The notes beneath the pieces were generated by a model. The model had not been told where the DNA came from. It was given only the letters and a program-made list of their open reading frames with translations, and did not search any database. The translations under genes were made by a program, and so were the position numbers. A DNA stretch of 64,000 nucleotides from positions 3,303,490-3,367,489 of the forward strand of contig JABACO010000008.1 in NCBI GenBank assembly GCA_013339895.1, read 5' to 3'. The stretch's first letter is position 1; every line of letters starts with the position of its first letter. This DNA is from Ephydatia muelleri (taxonomy: Eukaryota > Porifera > Demospongiae > Spongillida > Spongillidae). Shown in pieces: positions 48,101 to 61,200 of this stretch.

Positions 48101-51100
48101 ATGATAAGCACAGTAGTGCAATGCATTGCAATTACATTGCGTATGATGAACATAATTGTGCAATGCATTTTGATTGCGGTGCTGATGATTACCATAGTTG
48201 TGCAATGCACTGTGATAGCTTTTATTACGATAAGCATAGTTGTGCCATGCATTGGAATTTAATTTCTTATAATAAGCATAGTTGTGCACTGCATTGGAAT
48301 TTAATGGCTTATGATAAGCATCGTTATGCAATGCATTGGAATATAATGGCTTATGATAAGCACAGTAGTGCAATGCATTGCAATTAAGTTGCGTATGATA
48401 AGCATCGTTATGCAATGCATTGGAATATAATGGCTTATGATAAGCACAGTAGTGCAATGCATTGCAATTAAGTTGCGTATGATAAACATAATTGTGCAAT
48501 GCATTTAGATAGCGTTGCTTATGTTAACCATAGTTGTGCATAGCACTGTGATTGCTTTGCTTATGATAAGTATAATTGTGCAATGCATTGGAATTAAATT
48601 GCATATGATACACATAGTTGTGCAATGCATTGGAATCAAATGGCTTATGATAAGAATAGTAGTGCAATGCATTGGAATTAAATGGCTTATGATAAGCATA
48701 GTTGTGCAATGCATTCGAATTAAATTGCTTATGATAAGAATAGTTGTGCAATGCATTTGGATTGCGGTGCTTATGTTAACCGTAGTTGTGCAATGCACTG
48801 TGATTGCTTTGCTTATGATAAGCATAGTTGTGCATTGCATTGGAAATAAAATGCTTATGATAATCGTAGTTGTGCAAAGTATTTGGATTGCGTTGCTTAT
48901 GTTAATCATAGTTGTGCAATGCACTGTGATAGCTTTTCTTACGATAAGCATAGTTGTGCAATGCATAGGAATATAATGGCGTATGATAAGCACAGTAGTG
49001 CAATGCATTGGAATTTAATTGCGCATCATAAACATAGTTGTGCAATGCATTTGGATTGCGTTGCTTATGTTAACCATAATTGTGCAATGCGCTGTGATTG
49101 CTTTGCTTATGATAAGCATAATTGTGCAATGCATTGGAATTAAATTGCTGATGATAAGAATAGTTGTGCAATGCATTTGTGATTGCTTTGTTTATGATAA
49201 GCATAGTTGTGCATTTCTTTAGAATTAAATTGCATATGATAAGCATAGTAGTGCAATGCATTGAAATTAAATTGCTTATGATAAGCATAAATGTGCAATG
49301 CATTTGGAATGAGTTGCTTATGTTAGGCATAGTTGTGTAATGCACTGTGATAGCTTTTCTTATGATAAGCATAGTTGTGCCATGCATTGGAATTAAATTG
49401 CTTATAAGCATAGTTGTGCAATGCATTGGATTTAAATTGCTTATGATAAGCATAGTTGTGCCATGCATTGGAATTAAATTACTTATAAGCATAGTTGTGC
49501 AATGCATTGGATTTAAATTGCTTAAGATAAGCATAGTTTTGCCTTGCATTGGAATTAAATTGCAATGCATTGGAATATAATGGCTTATGATAAGCACAGT
49601 AGTGTAATGCATTGCAATTAAATTGCGTATAATAAACATAGTTGTGCAATGCATTTGGATTGCGTTGCTTATTTTAACCATAGTTGTGCAATGCACTGTG
49701 ATTTCTTTGCTTATGATAAACATAGTTGTGCAATGCATTGGATTTAAATTGCTTATGATAAGAATAGTTGTGCAATGCATTTGGATTGTGGTGCTTATGT
49801 TAACCATAGTTGTGCAATGCACTGTGATTGATTTGCTTATGATAAGCATAGTTGTGCATTGCATTGGAATTAAATTGCTTATGATAAGCATAGTTGTGCA
49901 ATGCATTTGGATTGCGGTGCTGATGATAAACATAATTGTGCAATGCATTTGGATAGCGTTGCTTATGTTAACCATAGTTGTGCAATGCACTGTGATTGCT
50001 TTGCTTATGATAAGCATAATTGTGCAATGCATTGGAATTAAATTGCTGATGATAAGAATAGTTGTGCAATGCATTTGGATTGCGGTGCTTATGTTAACCA
50101 TAGTTGTGCACTGCATTGGAATTAAATGGCTTATGATAAGCATCGTTATGCAATGCATAGGAATATAATGGCTTATGATAAGCACAGTAGTGCAATGCAT
50201 TGCAACATAATTGTGCAATGAATTTAGATAGCGTTGTTTATGTTAACCATAGTTGTGCATAGCACTGTTATTTTTTTTGCTTATGATAAGCATAATTGTG
50301 CAATGCATTGGAATTAATTTGCTGATGATAAGAATAGTTGTGCAATGCATTTGGATTGCGGTGCTTATGTTAACCATAGTTGTGCAATGCACTGTCATTG
50401 ATTTGCTTATGATAAGCATAGTTGTGCATTGCATTGAAATTAAATGGCTTATGATAAGAATAGTTGTGCAATGCATTTTGATTGCAGTGCTGATGATAAC
50501 CATAGTTGTGCAATGCATTGGAAATATAATGCTTATGATAATCGTAGTTGTGCAAAGTATTTGGATTGCGTTTCTTATGATAATCATAGTTGTGCAATGC
50601 ACTGTGATATTTTAGTTGTGCAATGCATAGAAAAACAATGGCGTATGATTAGCACAGTAGTGCAATGCATTGCAATTAAAATGCGTATAATAAACATAAT
50701 TGTGCAATGCATTTGGATAGCGTTGCTTATGTTAACCATACTTGTGCATAGCACTGTTATTGATTTGCTTATGATAAGCATAGTTGTGCATTGCATTGAA
50801 ATTAAATTGCTTATGATAAGATTAGTTGTGCAATGCATTTTGATTGCAGTGCTGATGATAACCATAGTTGTGCAATGCACTGTGATAGCTTTTCTTACTA
50901 TAAGCATAGTTGTGCCATGCATTGGAATTTAATTTCTTATGATAAGCATAGTTGTGCACTGCATTAGAATTAAATGGCTTATGATAAGCACCGTTATGCA
51001 ATGCAAAGGAATATAATGGCTAATGAATTGCTTATGATAAGAATAGTTGTGTAATGCATTTGGATTGCGGTGCTTATGTTAGCGTAGTTGTGCAATGCAC

Positions 51101-54100
51101 TGTGATTGCTTTGCTTTTGATAAGCATAGTTGTGCATTGCATTGGAAATAAAATGCTTATGATACTCGTAGTTGTGCAAAGTATTTGGATTGCGTTGCTT
51201 ATGTTAATCATAGTTGTGCAATGCACTGTGATAGCTTTTCTTACGATAAGCATAGTTGTGCAATGCATAGGAATATAATGGCGTATGATAAGCACAGTAG
51301 TGCAATGCATTGGAATTTAATTGCGCATCATAAACATAGTTGTGCAATGCATTTGGATTGCGTTGCTTATGTTAACCATAATTGTGCAATGCGCTGTGAT
51401 TGCTTTGTTTATGATAAGCATAGTTGTGCATTTCTTTAGAATTAAATTGCATATGATAAGCATAGTAGTGCAATGCATTGAAATTAAATTGCTCATGATA
51501 AGCATAAATGTGCAATGCATTTGGAATGCGTTGCTTATGTTAAGCATAGTTGTGTAATGCACTGTGATAGCTTTTCTTATGATAAGCATAGTTGTGCCAT
51601 GCATTGGATTTAAATTCCTTAAGATAAGCATAGTTTTGCGATGCATTGGAATTAAATTGCTTATAATAAGCAATGCATTGGAATATAATTGCTTATGATA
51701 AGCACAGTAGTGCAATGCATTGCAATTAAATTGCGTATAATAAACATAGTTGTACAATGCATTTGGATTGCGTTGCTTATTTTAACCATAGTTGTGCAAT
51801 GCACTGTGATTTCTTTGCTTATGATAAACATAGTTGTGCAATGCATTGGATTTAAATTGCTTATGATAAGAATAGTTGTGCAATGCATTTGGATTGTGGT
51901 GCTTATGTTAACCATAGTTGTGCAATGCACTGTGATTGATTTGCTTATGATAAGCATAGTTGTGCATTGCATTGGAATTAAATTGCTTATGATAAGCATA
52001 GTTGTGCAATGCATTGGATTTAAATTGCTAATGATAAGAATAGTTGTGCAATGCATTTGGATTGCGGTGCTTATGTTAACCATAGTTGTGCAATGCGCTG
52101 TGATTGCTTTGTTTATGATAAGCATAGTTGTGCCATGCATTGGAATTAAATTGCTTATGATAAGCATAGTTGTGCAATGCATTGGAATTAAATTGCTTAC
52201 GGTAAGCATAGTTGTGCCATGCATTAGAATTAAATTACTTATGATAAGCATAGTTGTGCCATGCATTGGAATTAAATTGCTTATAATAAACATAGTTGTA
52301 CAATGCATTTGGATTGCGTTGCTTATTTTAACCATAGTTGTGCAATGCACTGTGATTTCTTTGCTTATGATAAACATAGTTGTGCAATGCATTGGATTTA
52401 AATTGCTTATGATAAGAATAGTTGTGCAATGCATTTGGATTGTGGTGCTTATGTTAACCATAGTTGTGCAATGCACTGTGATTGATTTGCTTATGATAAG
52501 CATAGTTGTGCATTGCATTGGAATTAAATTGCTTATGATAAGCATAGTTGTGCAATGCATTTGGATTGCGGTGCTGATGATAAACATAATTGTGCAATGC
52601 ATTTGGATAGCGTTGCTTATGTTAACCATATAGTTGTGCAATGCACTGTGATTGCTTTGCTTATGATAAGCATAATTGTGCAATGCATTGGAATTAAATT
52701 GCTAATGATAAGAATAGTTGTGCAATGCATTTGGATTGCGGTGCTTATGTTAACCATAGTTGTGCAATGCGCTGTGATTGCTTTGTTTATGATAAGCATA
52801 GTTGTGCCATGCATTGGAATTAAATTGCTTATGATAAGCATAGTTGTGCAATGCATTGGAATTAAATTGCTTACGGTAAGCATAGTTGTGCCATGCATTA
52901 GAATTAAATTACTTATGATAAGCATAGTTGTGCCATGCATTGGAATTAAATTGCTTATGATAAGCATAGTTGTGCAATGCATTGGAATTAAATTGCTTAC
53001 GGTAAGCCATAGTTGTGCCATGCATTGGAATTAAATTGTTTATGATAAGCATAGTTGTGCACAATTCATTGGAATTAAATTGCATATGGTAGTGCATTCA
53101 TTGCTTATGATAAACATAGTTGTGCAATGCATTGAAATTAAATTGCTTATGATAAGCACAGTTGTGCATTGCATTGCTTATGACAAGCAACGGTGTGCAA
53201 TGCGTTTCTTATGATAAGCATGCATTGCTGATGTTAAGCATAGGTGTGCAATTAATTCGATTTGAATTTCTAACGATAAACATTGTTATGCAATGCATTG
53301 GAATCAAATGGCTTATGATAAGAATAGTAGTGCAATGCATTGGAATTAAATTGCTTAAGATAAGCATAGTTGTGCAATGCATTGGAATTAAATTGCTTAT
53401 GATAAGAATAGTTGTGTAATGCATTTGGATTGCGGTGCTTATGTTAACCGTAGTTGTGCAATGCACTGTGATTGCTTTGCTTATGATAAGCATAGTTGTG
53501 CATTGCATTGGAAATATAATGCTTATGATAATCGTAGTTGTGCAAAGTATTTGGATTGCGTTGCTTATGTTAATCATAGTTGTGCAATGCACTGTGATAG
53601 CTTTTCTTACGATAAGCATAGTTGTGCAATGCATAGGAATATAATGGCGTATGATAAGCACAGTAGTGCAATGCATTGGAATTTAATTGCGCATCATAAA
53701 CATAGTTGTGCAATGCATTTGGATTGCGTTGCTTATGTTAACCATAATTGTGCAATGCGCTGTGATTGCTTTGTTTATGATAAGCATAGTTGTGCATTTC
53801 TTTAGAATTAAATAGCATATGATAAGCATAGTAGTGCAATACATTGAAATTAAATTGCTCATGATAAGCATAAATGTGCAATGCATTTGGAATGCGTTGC
53901 TTATGTTAAGCATAGTTGTGTAATGCACTGTGATAGCTTTTCTTATGATAAGCATAGTTGTGCCATGCATTGGAATTAAATTGCTTATAAGCATAGTTGT
54001 GCAATGCATTGGATTTAAATTGCTTAAGATAAGCATAGTTTTGCCATGCATTGGAATTAAATTGCTTATATTAAGCAATGCATTGGAATATAATTGCTTA

Positions 54101-55260
54101 TGATAAGCACAGTAGTGCAATGCATTGCAATTAAATTGCGTATAATAAACATAGTTGTACAATGCATTTGGATTGCGTTGCTTATGTTAACCATAGTTGT
54201 GCATAGCACTGTGATTGCTTTGCTTATGATAAGCATAATTGTGCAATGCATTGGAATTAATTTGCTGATGATAAGAATAGTTGTGCAATGCATTTGGATT
54301 GCGGTGCTTATGTTAACCATAGTTGTGCAATGCACTGTGATTGCTTTGCTTATGATAAACATAGTTGTGCAATGCATTGAAATTAAATTGCTTTTGATAA
54401 GCACAGTTGTGCATTGCATTGCTTATGACAAGCAACGGTGTGCAATGCGTTTCTTATGATAAGCATGCATTGCTGATGATAAGCATAGGTGTGCAATTAA
54501 TTCGATTTGAATTTCTAACGATAAACATTGTTATGCAATGCATTGGAATCAAATGGCTTATGATAAGAATAGTAGTGCAATGCATTGGAATTAAATTGCT
54601 TATGATAAGCATAGTTGTGCAATGCATTGGAATTAAATTGCTTATGATAAGAATAGTTGTGTAATGCATTTGGATTGCGGTGCTTATGTTAACCGTAGTT
54701 GTGCAATGCACTGTGATTGCTTTGCTTATGATAAGCATAGTTGTGCATTGCATTGGAAATATAATGCTTATGATAATCGTAGTTGTGCAAAGTATTTGGA
54801 TTGCGTTGCTTATGTTAATCATAGTTGTGCAATGCACTGTGATAGCTTTTCTTACGATAAGCATAGTTGTGCAATGCATAGGAATATAATGGCGTATGAT
54901 AAGCACAGTAGTGCAATGCATTGGAATTTAATTGCGCATCATAAACATAGTTGTGCAATGCATTTGGATTGCGTTGCTTATGTTAACCATAATTGAGCAA
55001 TGCGCTGTGATTGCTTTGTTTATGATAAGCATAGTTGTGCATTTCTTTAGAATTAAATTGCATATGATAAGCATAGTAGTGCAATGCATTGAAATTAAAT
55101 TGCTCATGATAAGCATAAATGTGCAATGCATTTGGAATGCGTTGTGTAATGCACTGTGATAGCTTTTCTTATGATAAGCATAGTTGTGCCATGCATTGGA
55201 ATTGAATTGCTTATAAGCATAGTTGTGCAATGCATTGGAATTAAATTTCTTATGATAAAC
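45165..55260 (+). repeat. 10.1-kb higher-order unit, copy 1
   Basis: Nearly identical to the following 8.7 kb at an offset of 10096 bp. Boundaries are approximate because the flanks are also satellite. Inside it are three smaller related blocks, each starting with the GACAAGCAACGGTGTGCA marker, near 45.2, 46.6 and 46.9 kb, then again near 53.2 and 54.4 kb. It is therefore a mosaic of earlier duplications; 50.2-51.3 kb also matches 43.3-44.4 kb at 6906 bp. Confidence 0.85.
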
Positions 55261-58200
55261 ATAGTTGTGCAATGCATTGGAATTAAATTGCTTTTGATAA
55301 GCACAGTTGTGCATTGCATTGCTTATGACAAGCAACGGTGTGCAATGCGTTTCTTATGATAAGCATGCATTGCTGATGATAAGCATAGGTGTGCAATTAA
55401 TTCGATTTGAATTTCTAACGATAAACATTGTTATGCAATGCATTGGAATCAAATGGCTTATGATAAGAATAGTAGTGCAATGCATTGGAATTAAATTGCT
55501 TATGATAAGCATAGTTGTGCAATGCATTGGAATTAAATTGCTTATGATAAGAATAGTTGTGTAATGCATTTGGATTGCGGTGCTTATGTTAACCGTAGTT
55601 GTGCAATGCACTGTGATTGCTTTGCTTATGATAAGCATAGTTGTGCATTGCATTGGAAATAAAATGCTTATGATAATCGTAGTTGTGCAAAGTATTTGGA
55701 TTGCGTTGCTTATGTTAATCATAGTTGTGCAATGCACTGTGATAGCTTTTCTTACGATAAGCATAGTTGTGCAATGCATAGGAATATAATGGCGTATGAT
55801 AAGCACAGTAGTGCAATGCATTGGAATTTAATTGCGCATCATAAACATAGTTGTGCAATGCATTTGGATTGCGTTGCTTATGTTAACCATAATTGTGCAA
55901 TGCGCTGTGATTGCTTTGTTTATGATAAGCATAGTTGTGCATTTCTTTAGAATTAAATAGCATATGATAAGCATAGTAGTGCAATACATTGAAATTAAAT
56001 TGCTCATGATAAGCATAAATGTGCAATGCATTTGGAATGCGTTGCTTATGTTAAGCATAGTTGTGTAATGCACTGTGATAGCTTTTCTTATGATAAGCAT
56101 AGTTGTGCCATGCATTGGAATTAAATTGCTTATAAGCATAGTTGTGCAATGCATTGGATTTAAATTGCTTAAGATAAGCATAGTTTTGCCATGCATTGGA
56201 ATTAAATTGCTTATATTAAGCAATGCATTGGAATATAATTGCTTATGATAAGCACAGTAGTGCAATGCATTGCAATTAAATTGCGTATAATAAACATAGT
56301 TGTACAATGCATTTGGATTGCGTTGCTTATTTTAACCATAGTTGTGCAATGCACTGTGATTTCTTTGCTTATGATAAACATAGTTGTGCAATGCATTGGA
56401 ATTAAATTGCTTATGATAAGAATATTTGTGTAATGCATTTGGATTGCGGTGCTTATGTTAACCATAGTTGTGCAATGCACTGTGATTGCTTTGCTTATGA
56501 TAAGCATAGTTGTGCAATGCATTGGAATTGAATTGCTTATAAGCATAGTTGTGCAATGCATTGGAATTAAATTTCTTATGATAAACATAGTTGTGCAATG
56601 CATTGGAATTATATTGCTTTTGATAAGCACAGTTGTGCATTGCATTGCTTATGACAAGCAACGGTGTGCAATGCGTTTCTTATGATAAGCCTGCATTGCT
56701 GATGATAAGCATAGGTGTGCAATTAATTCGATTTGAATTTCTAACGATAAACATTGTTATGCAATGCATTGGAATCAAATGGCTTATGATAAGAATAGTA
56801 GTGCAATGCATTGGAATTAAATTGCTTATGATAAGCATAGTTGTGCCATGCATTGGAATTGAATTGCTTATAAGCATAGTTGTGCAATGCATTGGAATTA
56901 AATTGATTATGATAAACATAGTTGTGCAATGCATTGGAATTAAATTGCTTTTGATAAGCACAGTTGTGCATTGCATTGCTTATGACAAGCAACGGTGTGC
57001 AATGCGTTTCTTATGATAAGCATGCATTGCTGATGATAAGCATAGGTGTGCAATTAATTCGATTTGAATTTCTAACGATAAACATTGTTATGCAATGCAT
57101 TGGAATCAAATGGCTTATGATAAGAATAGTAGTGCAATGCATTGGAATTAAATGGCTTATGATAAGCATAGTTGTGCAATGCATTGGAAATAAAATGCTT
57201 ATGATAATCGTAGTTGTGCAAAGTATTTGGATTGCGTTGCTTATGTTAATCATAGTTGTGCAATGCACTGTGATAGCTTTTCTTACGATAAGCATAGTTG
57301 TGCAATGCATAGGAATATAATGGCGTATGATAAGCACAGTAGTGCAATGCATTGGAATTTAATTGCGCATCATAAACATAGTTGTGCAATGCATTTGGAT
57401 TGCGTTGCTTATGTTAACCATAATTGTGCAATGCGCTGTGATTGCTTTGTTTATGATAAGCATAGTTGTGCATTTCTTTAGAATTAAATTGCATATGATA
57501 AGCATAGTAGTGCAATACATTGAAATTAAATTGCTCATGATAAGCATAAATGTGCAATGCATTTGGAATGCGTTGCTTATGTTAAGCATAGTTGTGTAAT
57601 GCACTGTGATAGCTTTTCTTATGATAAGCATAGTTGTGCCATGCATTGGAATTAAATTGCTTATAAGCATAGTTGTGCAATGCATTGGATTTAAATTGCT
57701 TAAGATAAGCATAGTTTTGCCATGCATTGGAATTAAATTGCTTATATTAAGCAATGCATTGGAATATAATTGCTTATGATAAGCACAGTAGTGCAATGCA
57801 TTGCAATTAAATTGCGTATAATAAACATAGTTGTACAATGCATTTGGATTGCGTTGCTTATTTTAACCATAGTTGTGCAATGCACTGTGATTTCTTTGCT
57901 TATGATAAACATAGTTGTGCAATGCATTGGAATTAAATTGTTTATGATAAGAATATTTGTGTAATGCATTTGGATTGCGGTGCTTATGTTAACCATAGTT
58001 GTGCAATGCACTGTGATTGCTTTGCTTATGATAAGCATAGTTGTGCAATGCATTGGGAAATAAAATACTGATGATAATCGTAGTTGTGCAAAGTATTTGG
58101 ATTGCGTTTCTTATGATAATCATAGTTGTGCAATGCACTGTGATAGCTTATCTTACGATAAGCTTAGTTGTGCAATGCATAGAAATATAATGGCGTATGA

Positions 58201-61200
58201 TAAGCACAGTAGTGCAATGCATTGCAATTACATTGCGTATGATGAACATAATTGTGCAATGCATTTTGATTGCGGTGCTGATGATTACCATAGTTGTGCA
58301 ATGCACTGTGATAGCTTTTATTACGATAAGCATAGTTGTGCCATGCATTGGAATTTAATTTCTTATAATAAGCATAGTTGTGCACTGCATTGGAATTTAA
58401 TGGCTTATGATAAGCATCGTTATGCAATGCATTGGAATATAATGGCTTATGATAAGCACAGTAGTGCAATGCATTGCAATTAAGTTGCGTATGATAAGCA
58501 TCGTTATGCAATGCATTGGAATATAATGGCTTATGATAAGCACAGTAGTGCAATGCATTGCAATTAAGTTGCGTATGATAAACATAATTGTGCAATGCAT
58601 TTAGATAGCGTTGCTTATGTTAACCATAGTTGTGCATAGCACTGTGATTGCTTTGCTTATGATAAGTATAATTGTGCAATGCATTGGAATTAAATTGCAT
58701 ATGATACACATAGTTGTGCAATGCATTGGAATCAAATGGCTTATGATAAGAATAGTAGTGCAATGCATTGGAATTAAATGGCTTATGATAAGCATAGTTG
58801 TGCAATGCATTCGAATTAAATTGCTTATGATAAGAATAGTTGTGCAATGCATTTGGATTGCGGTGCTTATGTTAACCGTAGTTGTGCAATGCACTGTGAT
58901 TGCTTTGCTTATGATAAGCATAGTTGTGCATTGCATTGGAAATAAAATGCTTATGATAATCGTAGTTGTGCAAAGTATTTGGATTGCGTTGCTTATGTTA
59001 ATCATAGTTGTGCAATGCACTGTGATAGCTTTTCTTACGATAAGCATAGTTGTGCAATGCATAGGAATATAATGGCGTATGATAAGCACAGTAGTGCAAT
59101 GCATTGGAATTTAATTGCGCATCATAAACATAGTTGTGCAATGCATTTGGATTGCGTTGCTTATGTTAACCATAATTGTGCAATGCGCTGTGATTGCTTT
59201 GCTTATGATAAGCATAATTGTGCAATGCATTGGAATTAAATTGCTGATGATAAGAATAGTTGTGCAATGCATTTGTGATTGCTTTGTTTATGATAAGCAT
59301 AGTTGTGCATTTCTTTAGAATTAAATTGCATATGATAAGCATAGTAGTGCAATGCATTGAAATTAAATTGCTTATGATAAGCATAAATGTGCAATGCATT
59401 TGGAATGAGTTGCTTATGTTAGGCATAGTTGTGTAATGCACTGTGATAGCTTTTCTTATGATAAGCATAGTTGTGCCATGCATTGGAATTAAATTGCTTA
59501 TAAGCATAGTTGTGCAATGCATTGGATTTAAATTGCTTATGATAAGCATAGTTGTGCCATGCATTGGAATTAAATTACTTATAAGCATAGTTGTGCAATG
59601 CATTGGATTTAAATTGCTTAAGATAAGCATAGTTTTGCCTTGCATTGGAATTAAATTGCAATGCATTGGAATATAATGGCTTATGATAAGCACAGTAGTG
59701 TAATGCATTGCAATTAAATTGCGTATAATAAACATAGTTGTGCAATGCATTTGGATTGCGTTGCTTATTTTAACCATAGTTGTGCAATGCACTGTGATTT
59801 CTTTGCTTATGATAAACATAGTTGTGCAATGCATTGGATTTAAATTGCTTATGATAAGAATAGTTGTGCAATGCATTTGGATTGTGGTGCTTATGTTAAC
59901 CATAGTTGTGCAATGCACTGTGATTGATTTGCTTATGATAAGCATAGTTGTGCATTGCATTGGAATTAAATTGCTTATGATAAGCATAGTTGTGCAATGC
60001 ATTTGGATTGCGGTGCTGATGATAAACATAATTGTGCAATGCATTTGGATAGCGTTGCTTATGTTAACCATAGTTGTGCAATGCACTGTGATTGCTTTGC
60101 TTATGATAAGCATAATTGTGCAATGCATTGGAATTAAATTGCTGATGATAAGAATAGTTGTGCAATGCATTTGGATTGCGGTGCTTATGTTAACCATAGT
60201 TGTGCACTGCATTGGAATTAAATGGCTTATGATAAGCATCGTTATGCAATGCATAGGAATATAATGGCTTATGATAAGCACAGTAGTGCAATGCATTGCA
60301 ATTAAGTTGCGCATGATAAACATAATTGTGCAATGAATTTAGATAGCGTTGTTTATGTTAACCATAGTTGTGCATAGCACTGTTATTTTTTTGCTTATGA
60401 TAAGCATAATTGTGCAATGCATTGGAATTAATTTGCTGATGATAAGAATAGTTGTGCAATGCATTTGGATTGCGGTGCTTATGTTAACCATAGTTGTGCA
60501 ATGCACTGTCATTGATTTGCTTATGATAAGCATAGTTGTGCATTGCATTGAAATTAAATGGCTTATGATAAGAATAGTTGTGCAATGCATTTTGATTGCA
60601 GTGCTGATGATAACCATAGTTGTGCAATGCATTGGAAATATAATGCTTATGATAATCGTAGTTGTGCAAAGTATTTGGATTGCGTTTCTTATGATAATCA
60701 TAGTTGTGCAATGCACTGTGATATTTTAGTTGTGCAATGCATAGAAAAACAATGGCGTATGATTAGCACAGTAGTGCAATGCATTGCAATTAAAATGCGT
60801 ATAATAAACATAATTGTGCAATGCATTTGGATAGCGTTGCTTATGTTAACCATACTTGTGCATAGCACTGTTATTGATTTGCTTATGATAAGCATAGTTG
60901 TGCATTGCATTGAAATTAAATTGCTTATGATAAGATTAGTTGTGCAATGCATTTTGATTGCAGTGCTGATGATAACCATAGTTGTGCAATGCACTGTGAT
61001 AGCTTTTCTTACTATAAGCATAGTTGTGCCATGCATTGGAATTTAATTTCTTATGATAAGCATAGTTGTGCACTGCATTGGAATTAAATGGCTTATGATA
61101 AGCACCGTTATGCAATGCAAAGGAATATAATGGCTAATGAATTGCTTATGATAAGAATAGTTGTGTAATGCATTTGGATTGCGGTGCTTATGTTAGCGTA